Positions 26,454-39,313 of a stretch of 64,000 nt of DNA are shown here, one piece after another. Under the pieces are notes generated by a model. It did not search any database and was not told where the DNA came from. It saw only the letters and a program-made list of their open reading frames with translations. The first letter of the stretch is position 1; each line of letters begins with the position of its first letter. Source of the DNA: Crambe crambe (taxonomy: Eukaryota > Porifera > Demospongiae > Poecilosclerida > Crambeidae); the NCBI GenBank assembly GCA_963924555.1, contig OZ004596.1, forward strand, positions 2,418,001 through 2,482,000, in the 5' to 3' direction. The position numbers were made by a program, and so were the translations under genes.

Positions 26454-27559
26454 CATAGATATAAGAGGTTTACGGGATTGGAAACGGATCACGTGCTCTC
26501 GTTAGCAACTAACAACCGAGGCGCGTTGACAGCTGAATGACATAGCACTTTTGTCAAAGTTGCTGTTCTGACAAGATCCATGAGGTAAGACTTATGCCAA
26601 TGATACTATAATACACTAGGGCATAGATTTACTGTATGAAATAAATTTTAGCTCAGATTTTCAAGTTTAATCCTACAAATACTACTGTAGTGGTTAATGG
26701 GACTATAATCCCTCTCACGCTTGATAGAATCAATTGCTGTTGCCCATTTTCTGATTAAAAGGCATGTAAACTTTAGCTACATGGAATAGTAATGTTAGTT
26801 TTTGTATTAGCTGACATATATTGTCTCTAGCATTTGCAAGTGGTGTTAAAACTGTAATCCCTCTCCCAAGAAATAGATTAACAATATTGCAACTGTATTA
26901 GTTATTTCAGGGAAAGGATAGAACAGTAAATGGAATTGGTGCATTCGTTTTCTATACAATAGTCATCCTATGGAGATGGCAAGCTTACTATATTTCCCCC
27001 CTAATATCCATAGGGTCCACAGGACAGCTGACTGAGCCGAATTCTTGAGGTGGATGGTGTCAAAATCCAACAGCCAAAAGCTGGAAGTATTGCAATAATG
27101 CTGATGAGGGAGAACTGAGCAGAAACTGGCGGATAACTTCGGGGCAAAATTATCTAGCTATAATAATGATGAATCTATGTCTAATTTTAATACCAAAAGT
27201 CATTCTGGCCTTTCTTTCAAATCAATCACATAAAATTAATGTATAATGAGCAATGATAGGTACTCATAGTTATAATTACAAGGAAAAAAGTTATGAATAA
27301 TTAATAACTTCCTTCCTCAGACTCTCCAACTTCAACTCTCTGACTCTTCACTTCTTCAATACCTTCCCCTTAGCTTACTTGTACTATTCTGTGAGTTGTA
27401 GGGGCAGAACATCACTTTAACTGCCTTGAAAGGAGTGAATATTGATCTCTTTTCACAACCATTAATATAATAATGCTGCATGCGCGTGCGCATCTGTCAA
27501 CGCGCCACGGTTGTGCAGTTCATTGGGCGTTTCCAATCCCGTAAAACCTCATATCTATG
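26454..27559. mobile_element. 1.1-kb element with CCACAAC duplication
   Basis: Imperfect terminal inverted repeats of about 33 bp (left CATAGATATAAGAGGTTTAC, then GGGATTGGAAACG; right its complement) are flanked by CCACAAC (26447-26453, 27560-27566). A third, diverged end-like sequence lies at 26302-26345. No complete coding frame. Confidence 0.7.
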
Positions 27560-28171
27560 CCACAACCATCTTTTCTTATTGCAAGTGAGAAAGCAGTAAC
27601 CATACTAGAGTTGGCGGACTGTTTAGTGACCTGAAATACTTTGTGTTACATTTTTTCTAGTTAGGAGATAGCATTAAAGTTTTAGCAAGCATAAATTGCA
27701 TGCATTGAGGTATGAACTACTGGATTAACATGACATGTCAAACACTGCAACTGCCAGTTAGAGGTGGTAGTGTTGTTATAGTTGTTATTGTTATATATAA
27801 TGACAACAATATTGTTGTCGTTGTCATTCACATGTGAAATACAGTGACCTGTATTCATGCTTTATATGGACTTACAAATTATTCATTTCAATCATCAATC
27901 ACTGAGTGACTTTTATATGTATAAATTCTGTTATAACTTGTTTAATGGTCATATTTTATATAAATTTGGTACATTACTTTGTGTAACAAAAACACTATGA
28001 AAATAAGAGAAATGTATGTTCATTCAGTAACAGCATTACTATTGGAATGAAGCAAGTAGAACTTTGAAGTACAATGTTGTGCACTATAAAATTGTCATGA
28101 AAATAGCTAGCTAGCTAGCTAGGCATATTAATTATCATGATTATTAATATTGTTTAGCTATAAGGACAAGG

Positions 28172-31124
28172 ATGAGTAGGAGAAAATTGAGATTTGATAC
28201 AAGGAAGAACCATGAGAGGAAGAGAAAAAGAGAAGATGACTGCACTGCAGACACATCTCTGATTCTCCAAATCCCATATTCCATCTGCAGAGCTTCCTCT
28301 GCCAAGAGTTTATACACCATGCTGACAAGATCACAGTCCAGGGAGTGGGCAGTGCAGTTCATTACAGCTAACAATTGCCTTGCCTTACAAAAGGTGAGGT
28401 ATAACCAGTGGGAGAAGAGAGTGGAAGCAATTTTTACCATCACAATCATGGAAGATCTTGAATACACAATAAGTGTTGGCAGTATGACTGTAGACTGTTC
28501 AATCCTCACAGAACTAGAAGCATGGAAGGTGAGTCAATTCTGCTATTAATTTGATAGCCTGATCAAGTGTACACAACCTTAACCTAAAGATGGACAGAGT
28601 TGATAAGATCCTCAATCTAGTGACAGCAATGGATGATGCAAACTACTGCATAGGTAATCCAGATCCTAGGTTTAATCCATTAGTGGAGAAGAATGGAGGC
28701 ATTTTCAAGGATAAATCCGGTATGGCAATATAATATCATGTAGCACGTCTAATGACACAGTGGATGTTTATGATAGGAACCTGTGTAGCATACAGAGATG
28801 ATCAACATCTCCCTCATCCAACTGTTAGGCACATCAAGTGCTCACTTATCCTACCTTCCTCCAGAACAGTGCATCGTTGTTCCAATTGCGTGAAGCACAG
28901 GGCCACCATGTTCTCACAATTGAGGAGACACAATTCTTCCTCTGCATTATCCAAGTCTATTTCCAGTCATATCAACTATAGACATCTTACATCACCTGAG
29001 AAAATGCAGAGGTTGCATAGTTTGCAAAATGAAAGAAGAAACCTCTTGAAACGGCTTGTTGTTGGATGAAGAAATGACTGGTGATCTCTACTCAGTAATG
29101 ATTGATGCAGAAAAGAAGAAGCTGCATGATTGTCAAGATGGATCATTCAAAAAGGTGTTTTGGGACCAGCAAAAAGAGTGTGCCTCCCGTGCAGACAAAA
29201 GAGGAATGCGATGGCATCCCTTAATGATTAAATGGTGTTTATACATCTGCCATTTATCCAGTAAGGCATACAACACATTGAGAGATTCCAAGTGTATTCA
29301 GCTTCCATCACAGCGCACTCTGTGGGACTATTCTCACTGCATCAAGACAGGTGTACATGCATGCATGTTCTATCGTCCCCCTGGTCAACATTAATTATAA
29401 CAGCTGGTTTGACTTCATAATAATATAGGTGCTGGCTTTTCCACTGAAGTGGATCTGCTTTTAATGAAGGCTGCTAATCTTGATTCCTGTGAAGATTGGA
29501 AAAAATTAGTTATTCTAATCCTGGACGAGATGCACATTAGAGAAGATTTGGTATATCAGAAGAGTACAGGGAAGATGATTGACTTTGTAAATCTCGGAGA
29601 TATCAACAACCATATCCTTACTTTTGAGTGATCTCTGGGTGTATCTGGTGAAGATAAGATAGTACTTGCCAATTCCATCATGATGTTCATGGTCAGAGGG
29701 CTTTTCACTCCCCTCAGATTTGCATATGCACAATTTCTGTGTGCTAATATCACAGGTGGCTTGCTTTTCCATCCATTTTGGCAGGCTGTGTTTCATCTTG
29801 GGCTTGAAGGTTAAAAACTGAGAACAAGATCTAAAGCTGACTAATAATAACTTTATAATCATAGGTATTGGGAGCAACCTTTGATGGGGCATCTATGAAT
29901 AGACGCCTTCATGGTTCCAGATCAAAGTTTACTCACAAGGTGAAAAACATCTATGCATCAGATATTTTTTTCTTTTCGGACACTCCTCATCTAATGAAGA
30001 CTGTCCGTAATTGTTGGTCATCAAAATGCAGGAATCTGTGGGTTAGTTAATAAATATCACATTAATTAGCTATAAGAATTTGTTGCTCTTCACCAGAATG
30101 AAGGCAATATTTCATGGAAGCATCTCATTGACCTCTATGAAAGAGATAGAGGGAAAGGAACCGGACTTGCCATTGTGCCAAAATTGAAGTACGAGCATAT
30201 TCAGCTTACATCTTTTTCCAAGATGAGGGTAGATTTAGCCACACAGGTCAGTAATAAACATAACACTAGCGGTAGCTATTTTATGCATGCACACATACTG
30301 ACTCAAACTTAATTTAATCTGTAATAGGTTCTCAGTGAATCAGTGAGCAAAGCTCTTGTACTAACAGGGGAACCACAGGCAACACAAACTGCAAAATTTT
30401 GCCAAATTTTTGATACTTTTTTTGACATACTCAATGTCAGTAATTTCACCAATGGCACAAGGAACAGGAAACCCAATCAGTATCCTTTTCGACATGCAGA
30501 AGACAAAAGGCTGGCTGTAAGTGCATGTATGAATCATAGTACATATCAATATTATCTCATCGGTACAGTCACATTATATTGCCTTGCCCTGCAACTACAC
30601 CTATTATGCAGTGGCTGGAAGATGAATTTTTGGGGTACCTCTCAGAATGGGAAGAAGCCGTGGAAAAAAGGATAGGATTTGAACCACATGAGAGAAAAAG
30701 GATGCTCCTTAGCAGTGAGACCCGCCTTGGATTACGGATTACAGGTAGCTATACGGTATATTAACTACTACATGTATCATACCTGTTTCATTTTAACTCA
30801 CTTCTTGGCATAGTTCGTGCCATGTTCTCCATGAGAGAAGTGAAAGGAGCAAAACTTGCATTCTTGACACAACAGCTATGCCAGGATCCCATTGAAAACT
30901 TTTTTGGTTGCATAAGACAGAGGAGAGACACTAACGATAACCCCAATCAAAGAATTCTATGATAATACTGAAACAATAAGGTATATCAATTCTTTCTGTC
31001 GAGGCTCCATTAAAGGAAATAGTAGAGGTAGTGATGAACCAGTCTCTGATGCAGAAAATGCACCTCTACCAAAGAGGCAAAGAAAAACAGTTGCTAAAAC
31101 TAAAAAGTTAAATCCACTCATATA
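28172..31124 (+). pseudogene. P-element/THAP9-like transposase, decayed
   Basis: Exon-sized frames in order give characteristic blocks of this DDE transposase superfamily: MRWHPLMIKWCLYI...LPSQRTLWDY (29200-29335), HIREDLVYQKSTGKMIDFVN (29530-29590), MFMVRGLFTPLRFAYAQF (29680-29745), GATFDGASMNRRL (29870-29910), WKHLIDLYERD (30115-30150), LKYEHIQLTSFSKMRVDLA (30185-30240), QDPIENFFGC (30880-30915). The N-terminal stretch 28172-28530 is highly charged; no THAP zinc finger is recognisable. Breaks are visible, e.g. a one-base shift near 30955 after NDNPN, after which EFY...INSFCRG continues to TAG at 31122-31124. Introns look real. Terminal repeats were not identified. Confidence 0.75.
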
Positions 31125-31206
31125 GAATTATTATTATGGTAATACTGATAGCAATAAACATAATTTTTTCTCTATTTATCTGAACTCTCTGTTTGGTACT
31201 ACACAG

Positions 31207-32166
31207 TTATTTCCTTATTCCTTTACTCTTTTGCGTGGTCTTCTTTTTATGATCCTTATATTTCTCCATCAATCCACTAGTGTGTGAGAATCCTCTAAGT
31301 GTCACATAATGCTCAATTATAAATTCCAGCAGAGTGTCAGCTTGTTTTTCCTCCCAATCGTCTGCTATCATCGACCAAAATAATTGGACTTCTTCATTCC
31401 ACTCATTGCTACTTCCTTTATTCCACATTCTTCACTTCCCTTGTCCAGATGCTGCCTAACTTCCATTTCCATTGAAACAAAAAATGTGTATACTGCATCT
31501 GTAACATGATTTGATCCCCTCTATCAATTGAATTAGTCCACTTTTCTGATTCTTCTTCCGATGAGCTGCCACTGTTTTGTCCATCTTCCAACATCTCACT
31601 TAGACACAAATCAAGCTCTTTCTGCAATGGGTTTGACATGCGAAGAAGTTTTTTCTTCAAGGCTCTTAAAACATATCCTGCTATGTATCGTACGCTATTA
31701 GCTTCTTCAAAGTCCAAAGTCTTTTTTTGCTTACTTTGCTCCTCTGCCACAGGATAGTGCTCTTTCACTCGTCTCTCGAGCAATAATTGAGTCAGATGCT
31801 GATAGAGGATTGGATCTTTAGCTGCATCACCATCACTATAACCTAAAAATTTCACCCATCTTTTATTGCTCTGATATTCTCAGTTTATGAAATTTCTCCC
31901 ACATTTTGTGCATCCGCCTCTTCTTATCATCAAGATATTTATCCAAGTCAGCAAACAGCAACTCCAAAAAAACATCAGTCCTGTTTGTATTTTTCTCTAT
32001 AAGAAGCCACTGCAAAAGACTCTTTGCTGACTTCAGTGCCTCCTGAGCTCATGCAGACTGCAAGTGGAAACCTTCATCTGATATCACAGACTGTATTGTA
32101 GCTATGAAAAGGTCTCTGCGGTCTTTGCATGAAGTAGAATCTGAACAATCAATGAAGTTGGAAAAG
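31207..32166 (-). pseudogene. Mobile-element-associated protein of unknown function, interrupted
   Basis: Minus-strand frames read from about 32166 down to 31207: DLFIATIQSVISDEGFHL, an in-frame TGA near 32050, AQEALKSAKSLLQWLL, then KKRRMHKMWEKFHKL. A frame from 31855 follows with VRYIAGYVLRALKKKLLRMS, an acidic-serine stretch, and at the end a WNEEVQLFWSMIADDWEEKQ segment. RYIAGYVLRAL-like blocks are familiar from repetitive genes of sponges and cnidarians, but I cannot name the family. It converges on the transposase above. It may be a second gene of the same element or belong to the integrase relic upstream. Confidence 0.5.
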
Positions 32167-32299
32167 TAAAACCTTTACCTGTTTGCTTATGGCTAGCTAG
32201 CTGTTATAACAGATAGCTACGTAGCTAGTTTATAAAGAAGCAACCATACCTGTTTGACTTATAATAGAGCCATCACCCGTGTTGAAAGCTCAATTCTCT

Positions 32300-32700
32300 A
32301 TTGGCAGATTTTTATTCCATGATTATAATTCTGAGAAGACATCTGAAAAAAATTAACCCGATTGTTGATAGATCGTCCATAACAAAAAGTATTTTCGGAA
32401 GAATCATTACTTCGGTCTCTTAACTTTTGCATTCTCTGTGCCTTTATCAGCACACAAAATCTTAGGGCATCCTTTGTACTACATATGTATGCTTTACTTA
32501 CCAAATTCTTCCACAGCATTTAGGTAGTACCCTGCAATGACCTTAGAATCTTTATTGGTAGATGAAACTTCCAGCCACAGAATCTTTCTAGAGTAGCTAC
32601 AAAAGTAGATATACAGTGAGATGGTCGATCCTCATTACTGGACTTGCAATATTTACCCATCAATTCCACCATGTATGGCAAATCCATAAGGTACTAGTTT
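32300..32700 (-). pseudogene. Integrase-core (DDE) transposase relic
   Basis: On the minus strand: LVPYGFAIHGGIDG (32655-32697) with the first catalytic Asp; a plausible intron; SRKILWLEVSS...KVIAGYYLNAV (32509-32597); then in another frame PKILCADKGTENAK, with the second Asp, near 32430. The later NQRIE-type block appears as INNRVNFF, so the catalytic Glu is lost. This is the integrase-core family spread in animal genomes. Frameshifts and the missing Glu make it inactive. Confidence 0.65.
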
Positions 32701-33285
32701 ATCATTACCATCAATATGCCAACAGTAGTTCGGACCCTAGTAAAGGAGGAGGAGAACACTAATATGAGTGGTTAGGTGGGCAATTGTAATACTTTAGATG
32801 AATATACTCTTCTGTTTAGTCTGTACTTTTTTCTGGATGCCACACCTCCTGGATCCATTACTGATAGAAGTATTCTCACTTTCTCCCTAATAAATTTACG
32901 CTAAAGTTTAATACCGAGTGAAAAAAAAAAAGAAGCCTTGCTTTGATAGTATAAATCCATATCCTTGTAATTTGAGTTGCATGCCATAGCTCTATATCCA
33001 AGTAGAGCACCAGTTTGATGAAGGACACACTTGACAGCCAGAAAGCAGCAATGAAATTGCTGACACATCACACTGCAATGATAGCATTCATGCATGTAAT
33101 TGCTTGGCACTTGGTCTTTACTTTCAATATACTCAAGTTAGCTGTTCATATTATTGGGGGGCAGTGCCCCCCTATTCCTACTCCACTGAAATGAGGTGGA
33201 AGGAAGTGGCCCGAAACAGCCACCATACCTTTTTAGTGCAATCAAGTCATAAGTCATTTCCTTTTTTTAACTTATAATTGACAAG

Positions 33286-33559
33286 TAAAGGAAAAAATAT
33301 TTATTCTAAATAAAAAAGAGAAGTAGGGATGGCTGTGTGCGGTTCAAAAAAGTTCAGCAACAAGAGAGTGAACTTCAGTCAAGTAACCCCATACCCATCA
33401 CCAACTATGAGCCAACTATTCCCACCAACAGAAATAGAAACTGTAAGCTTCCGGCTCCCCAAACGCGTGGAGTTCACTCTCTTGTTGCTGAACTTTTTTG
33501 AACTGCACACAGCCATCCCTACTTCTCTTTTTTATTTAGAATAAATATTTTTTCCTTTC
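33286..33559. mobile_element. Near-perfect palindromic MITE
   Basis: Two arms of about 90 bp pair almost completely (AAGTAGGGATGGCTGTGTGC... against ...ACACAGCCATCCCTACTT), leaving a loop of about 80 bp. It shares its GTAGGGATG core with the element at 3127-3775. Confidence 0.8.
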
Positions 33560-34469
33560 TGTTCATCATCTTTTTTGATGTAATGCTCTATTATTTTATT
33601 ACAGGCAACTGGATGCTATCAAAAGTTAAAGTTCACGTATTATAGCTATGTAGTTCATTGGAGATTTCATCATAAGATTGTATAAAAATGTCTGCCTCGT
33701 TGTAGGTTGAAAGCTAACAAGTTGGAAAATGACGTGCTATTTTTGAACATGTCGATTTAAAGGTAAAGGATTATAGTGCAGTCATTTCTGAGTAGCTAGA
33801 TTGGTATAAGAATTATAGCACTTGAATGAACCATTTCTGAAATAAGTTGTTTGATAATGATGATGATGATGATGATGATGAACGACCAGATGAAAACGGC
33901 GATTTTTGAAGTCGCTGTAAAATGATACTGCTTTGTTCTCTGCTCTTCATATTTGAGTCCTAGCATGTTGAAGGTGTTCTGTCTTCAAGTTAGGAGTTGC
34001 TGGCTGCAGGAGGTTAGTATTCTGGAGTTATGAAAGAAAATATTAACTACTACTCCAATGGAGCATCCGTGCCATCCCTACTTATCGTACTCTCTGATAT
34101 ATTCATATTGTCATTAGACAAGTGGAAATTATTGTAGTATGAGGAAGGTACATATCATTACAGCATCAACTTTGTATTCTGCATAACTTGCTGTAGACAT
34201 TGTAACCTGCAGTATTTTTTGTTGACTAATTATTTTAAAAACTTGCTGTAGACATTAATGAATGTGAGAGCAGTGGCAGTCTTGTGTGTGAACAAGTATG
34301 CACAAATTCCAGAGGCTCCTATGAATGTTCTTGTCGAGATGATTTCACATTGGGAAGTGACATAAGATGTGTCGGTAAGTTACTTACCAGAAATTTCAAA
34401 AATTAAAGCTTCTTCCATTTCCAACAGGAAAATCCCTCGCTATAATTATTAATTAGGAGCTATGTAATA

Positions 34470-34986
34470 CCTTAAGGTAACTTTTATTAACGGGTACTCA
34501 TTTTAGCGAATTTTAGCGAATTTATAATTTTCGCTAATAATAATACCAGCTAAAAATACGCAATGACTTTGACCACGCCCACTCGTTATCTCGCTAGCTA
34601 GAGATTTCTTGTTCATCACTGGAGGAGCCGAGTTCTTCCAAAATATTTGGAGTGACATCTTTCCATCTACTGGCAAGTGGGCTTATTGATGGATCTACTG
34701 TACTCCCCTGCTAACCCCTTTGAAGAAATCATTATGGCTAAACTCATAACATTCACATCATCATGCCTATATTATAGTAATTATATGCTTGTGTCCCTCC
34801 TTTCCTGGTCATCTCCATTTCTACATCCACCATGATCAGAATCAATCCGATTGTACATTGTGATGCCAGACTTGATTTGCATTTTTCTTGAGCTGCTCCT
34901 CAAAATCACCAAAATTAGTACCCTAAATTTTAACTGAAAGCAAAAATCCCTAAAATTAGTCTATGCTAATAATAATTACCTTAAGG
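34470..34986. mobile_element. MITE with TA duplication
   Basis: Ends CCTTAAGGTAA/TTACCTTAAGG, flanked by TA (34468-34469, 34987-34988). The homologous intron of copy C has the uninterrupted site (TGTAATAGTATCTAGG near 21106). TA duplication fits Tc1/mariner-type mobilisation. Confidence 0.8.
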
Positions 34987-35059
34987 TAGTATCTAGGAAA
35001 AGTGACCACTTGATAGGAGATATCCTAGCCTGAAGGAAACTTGATAAGGATACACAAGC

Positions 35060-35707
35060 AGGGCTGGATCCAGGGGTGGGGTTGAGGGGGTTGCTATTAT
35101 AAGATGAAAATGCAATTTGACCATGCCTAGCTACTTGCTTAGACATGTCTATTTTTCTTTGACAACTTGTGTTTCTCCTCTAAAGTAGTGTAATTAGAAG
35201 AGAGAACATGTTACATATGTGTGGGCTAATTAAACTAGGAACTAATGCAGTTACTATATCATCTAAGGCTACACAATCTATGTATACATGATACATCCAT
35301 TTTGGCTTTCACTTTCAAGGTCACACATTGGATAACTTGGTGCATACTAACTGATTTCCTTTTACGATCACACCTGTGACCATGCACGTGTCACTTCAAA
35401 GATATCTTTTGGAGTGCATTGGATTGTATTTACACATTGGATAATTCAGTGCATATCAACTGTGATTTCATTAACAGTCACACCTGTGACCTTGCACGTG
35501 TCACTTCGAAGATAACTTTGGCTTATATTTTCAAGGTCACACATTAGATAACTCAGTGCTGCGATTTGAGGTGTGACCTTACATGTGTCACTTTGAGTTT
35601 GAGTACCAATGAACGGCCCACATGGGTCCTCCAAATAACTATGCTCCTTCCCTCATGATCAAGTGTTTGAACAACCCCACCTATCTAAAAATCCTGGATC
35701 CAGCCCT
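35060..35707. mobile_element. Element with AGGGCTGGATCCAG ends and internal tandem repeats
   Basis: The left end AGGGCTGGATCCAGG... and right end ...CTGGATCCAGCCCT are complementary. The flanking GATAAGGA-type sequence is repeated imperfectly. The interior has three diverged ~110-bp units built on TCACACCTGTGACC and GCACGTGTCACTT. A scrap of the same end occurs near 7810-7835. Confidence 0.65.
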
Positions 35708-37173
35708 GATAAGGACACAGCATGCTTCCTTGTTTCAATGTCATGCTGTGCCCTTGAAAAAAAATACACTGTGTTGGGAAATCTTCATAGCTACATGTAG
35801 TGTATCATATAAACTATCAAATCAAACACACACTACAAACATTGTTGCAAACATTCACATTCTGTATAGTGAGAAATTTTGAGGACCAAAATTTCACAAC
35901 AAACGAATAATAAGTGCCACAATTAATACGACCCCTCCCTCCACCCCCTCCCCAGTAATGTACATAATAGGCAGGTACCATACAAGGGGTCAAGTTATTC
36001 ATTAATATTGATGATAAATATCTCGCTATATACTTATGGTATGTAAGCTCAAAATCTTAACATGGCTGTAGAATTGTTAATGTCAGAAGTAATACATCAA
36101 TAGTATTATAGTAATTGAGTGTTTCAAATCACTTTACAGGCACAGTTAATGCTTCTCTTGCTACCATAAATTCCTCTGCGCTACTGGTAGAATGGAGTCA
36201 CCCTGAGTGGGACAGGGAGAACTTCACAGTTGCCTACAACATCACTTGTTCCAATGATAAACTTGGAGTCAATAGTAGTGTGTTACTGAATGACACTGCA
36301 GCTGGCCAGAATGTGCAGTTGAGTCTCAACACCAAGAGAGGATACAAATGTTGCATAATTGTTATCACATCATATGGGAATGGACTGCCATTGTGCATAA
36401 ATGGCAGCAGTCCAGAAGTCAGTACCATGACCACTGCCTCAGTATGTAAGTTAAGTATAATTACATATCTCTCTTATAGCTATAGCCATAACTGAGACTC
36501 AAGAGTAGTTATTAACCCTCTGGACTCAAGTCAGTTGGGTTGTTAACACCAGCCTTCTTGACTCATGTGATTCATTGATTACAGCTGATAGGGGCAACCA
36601 AAGTATTGAAGCATCACTTCCTATAGTGGAGTCTGATGAATTTAAGATTGGAGTAGGAGCAGCTGGAGGATGTCTTGCTTTGTTAATCTTTGTGCTACTC
36701 TTAAGCACAAGAAACGTATGTTAGCTATAATATGTACAGCTAATAACTAACTCAAGGTGTACACATCATGATCTATTCAAGTGGAAACTGTTCAATTTTG
36801 CTAGCTAGCTTACCTAACCTAAAAGCTCTGCAGTCTGAGTTAGCTAGCTTATATAAGCATAGTTCCTAGCTGTTTCATTTATTCATGACTGAGTACCAAC
36901 TAAAGCTACAAATTTTCAAATACAGTACTCTTTAATTTGTAAGCATAAACCTACCAATATATTAATGATGATCATCATGAAAAAGTTTATACAAGTGAGC
37001 AAAGCAGCCACAACAATGTGACACCACTTCAAAGTGATCGCTTTAGTATAAAGTACCCCAGCATAAAAAATGATTCAGAAGATCCTATTTACAGTGAACC
37101 TCACCGAGAGAAGTCAGATGATGATATCATGATGAGCCAATGCTATGCATACAACCACACTTCAGCTAACTAG

Positions 37174-39313
37174 CTAGTTTAAGCTAACTAAAATCATGCA
37201 GGCATAGTGATTAAATAGCCACACCTTCTATTGAGTGCAGTTTCATTCAATTGACATTACAGTAGAGCTTCACTGTGCTTAGAAGTATGGTGTTTAGAAG
37301 TATTATTTGTGAAAATGTTTAGCTGTTTGGTGTTCAAAATAATACTACTTAAAGTTTGTGTGCTATTTGTTAAACTTTCTAAGCAAAGCAAGCCCCACAT
37401 GCACACTAGCACTAGTGATGATGACCTAACATTGTAGTTTTATTTCCATGATGACCTTGGGTAAACTAAGCATGCATGCTCGCCCCACAATGCTTTGCAT
37501 TCCTCTAGTAGCCTAGCGATTAATATATTACTTGTGTAATGAATTACATACAGTGAACAATACAATAATACCTCTTCATAAGTGATGTGAAACATGTCCA
37601 TGATCACATTCCTTAATAATATATAGCTAATTATGATATTAAAGATGTGAGTAAACCATAGCCGCTGTACAGGATATATTGCCTGTTAGCCAAGGGCAGA
37701 GCCTGAGGGTAACAGCTCCATAGGACTATTATAACATTGCTTAGGTCATAGGTAGCTGTATTAACATAGCTATATAATTATATGCTATGTAATTATTCTA
37801 TTAAAGGGCAGAAAATGTTGTCAAATTCTGCTTTTCACTACCGTTGCAAAAGTCAGACCACTTTAGGCTAGGTTTAGGCTAGCATAATTTCGGGACTTCC
37901 TGGAATCAAACATAATGCCAGAATAATGGGGTATATTTTGAAGACCTATCTACTTATGTTCATTGCCTGAGGTGGTTTCTTGCTACACTGTGACAGTGCC
38001 TAGCTACCTACCTAGGACCTGAATCATTAATGATTTTCTCACATATGATATGATATAGACAACTACATGACAGCTGTTAGTTTATGGCAATGGCTAGCTA
38101 CTAGTGACTGAGCAAGCATCAATACAATAGCAGGGAATAATCAGTGCATTTGCGGTAGAATAACTTGAGCATTATCTACTTTTGGAACAGGCAGAACAGA
38201 AAAATATGGAGGACCCCCGGTTCTGTTTTGGACCTGGTGTCACAGCATCCCTGGGAATATGGTACCACCAAGTAAACATTTTCAGCAATTTGGGTACATC
38301 TGGATTAGAAAGAGTTATAGCTATCAGCTACCAGGCTCGGGGACACCAAGTACCTTAGCCAGGGTATTTGGATACTGACTTAATCCTATAAGCTTTGCTG
38401 ATATCAACTATCATGTGATCAGAGGTGTTGACCACTTTCAAGAGGACCTGAACAATGTAGGTTACAATGAACTGGAAAATGACTTCAATATTGCTTGTAG
38501 CCATCCAGTTTTGCAATAAACGAGAACCAACCTGTGTATTAAACTATTCCATGCATGGATGGGCATGATTTCAATTCCCTGCAGCAGTCATCACAATGAT
38601 TATTTTAACCAGTGACCTTTCTTGGGGCAAGCACCAACATATATTCTTGCCAAAGCTTATGGCCAAACTTAGTATGGTATGTCCTACTTTTGGTCAATCA
38701 TAACAAGGAAAAAGTTAACATAGATTTCTATAATCAATGGTTGTACATATCCTTGGGTCTCACCTAGATGTATTCATCAAAGATATAAAACGCAGGGGCC
38801 ATTTCTAATTCCCAAAAGCACTTTTAATTAACGGCCCCTAAATCCAAACTCAAGGATTATTTTGGTCAGTTTTTAAGAGAGGCCAATAGCAAACATTTGT
38901 ACCTTCCATCTTATCTGCCCATGCCAAAACTTCATGTCAAACCCCAACCCAACCAATTATAGTTCTATGCTCACATGCATTAACATTTATTATTATTGTA
39001 TCTTTTTTAAAAACCCTCTCATGATCACCAGGCCAGTCCTGGTGGACCCTCAGTCTGCTCTCTTACTAGTTATAGCTAGTCATTTTCTTTTCTTTTCTTT
39101 TGTTAGTTTTTTTTCTTCAACACATTCATTACATGCTGTAAATAAATTGGTGAGCATTCATATCTATGCATGAATGGCACCACAACGTGGTGTAGACAGG
39201 AAATGAAATTGGAAATGTTGTAGTGTAACTAGAAGCAGGGGAACCACAACAGATGGTCAACATCTGCAGGAATCTAAGTAGCTATAGTTGCTTGTTAACT
39301 AGCTAAGACAGGC
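37174..39313. other. Spacer between decayed copy D and copy E
   Basis: 2.1 kb without a recognisable gene, RNA or bounded element. Frames are short and show no family resemblance. Confidence 0.5.

Larger units (their letters stand above)
22935..37173 (+). pseudogene. Receptor copy D, broken by deletions and many insertions
   Basis: The signal exon 22935-23005 starts ATA like copy B, but its donor is intact. The first EMI exon (about 25036-25135) has acceptor AG changed to AA and an internal deletion. The second EMI and both small EGF exons are missing; 25.2-33.6 kb of mobile-element debris stands in their place. The cbEGF exon 34252-34374 and FN3 exon 36140-36445 are intact. The membrane exon 36585-36715 lost 32 nt compared with copy B. 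The loss removes the Cys/basic segment after the helix and shifts the frame. In the tail exon (36944-37173) the HDY tyrosine is replaced (HNN) and TAA comes after seven codons. Clearly dead. Confidence 0.85.

Noticed and set aside
28144..28509. 121-codon minus-strand frame
   Set aside because: Antisense shadow of the transposase-like frame at 28172-28549.
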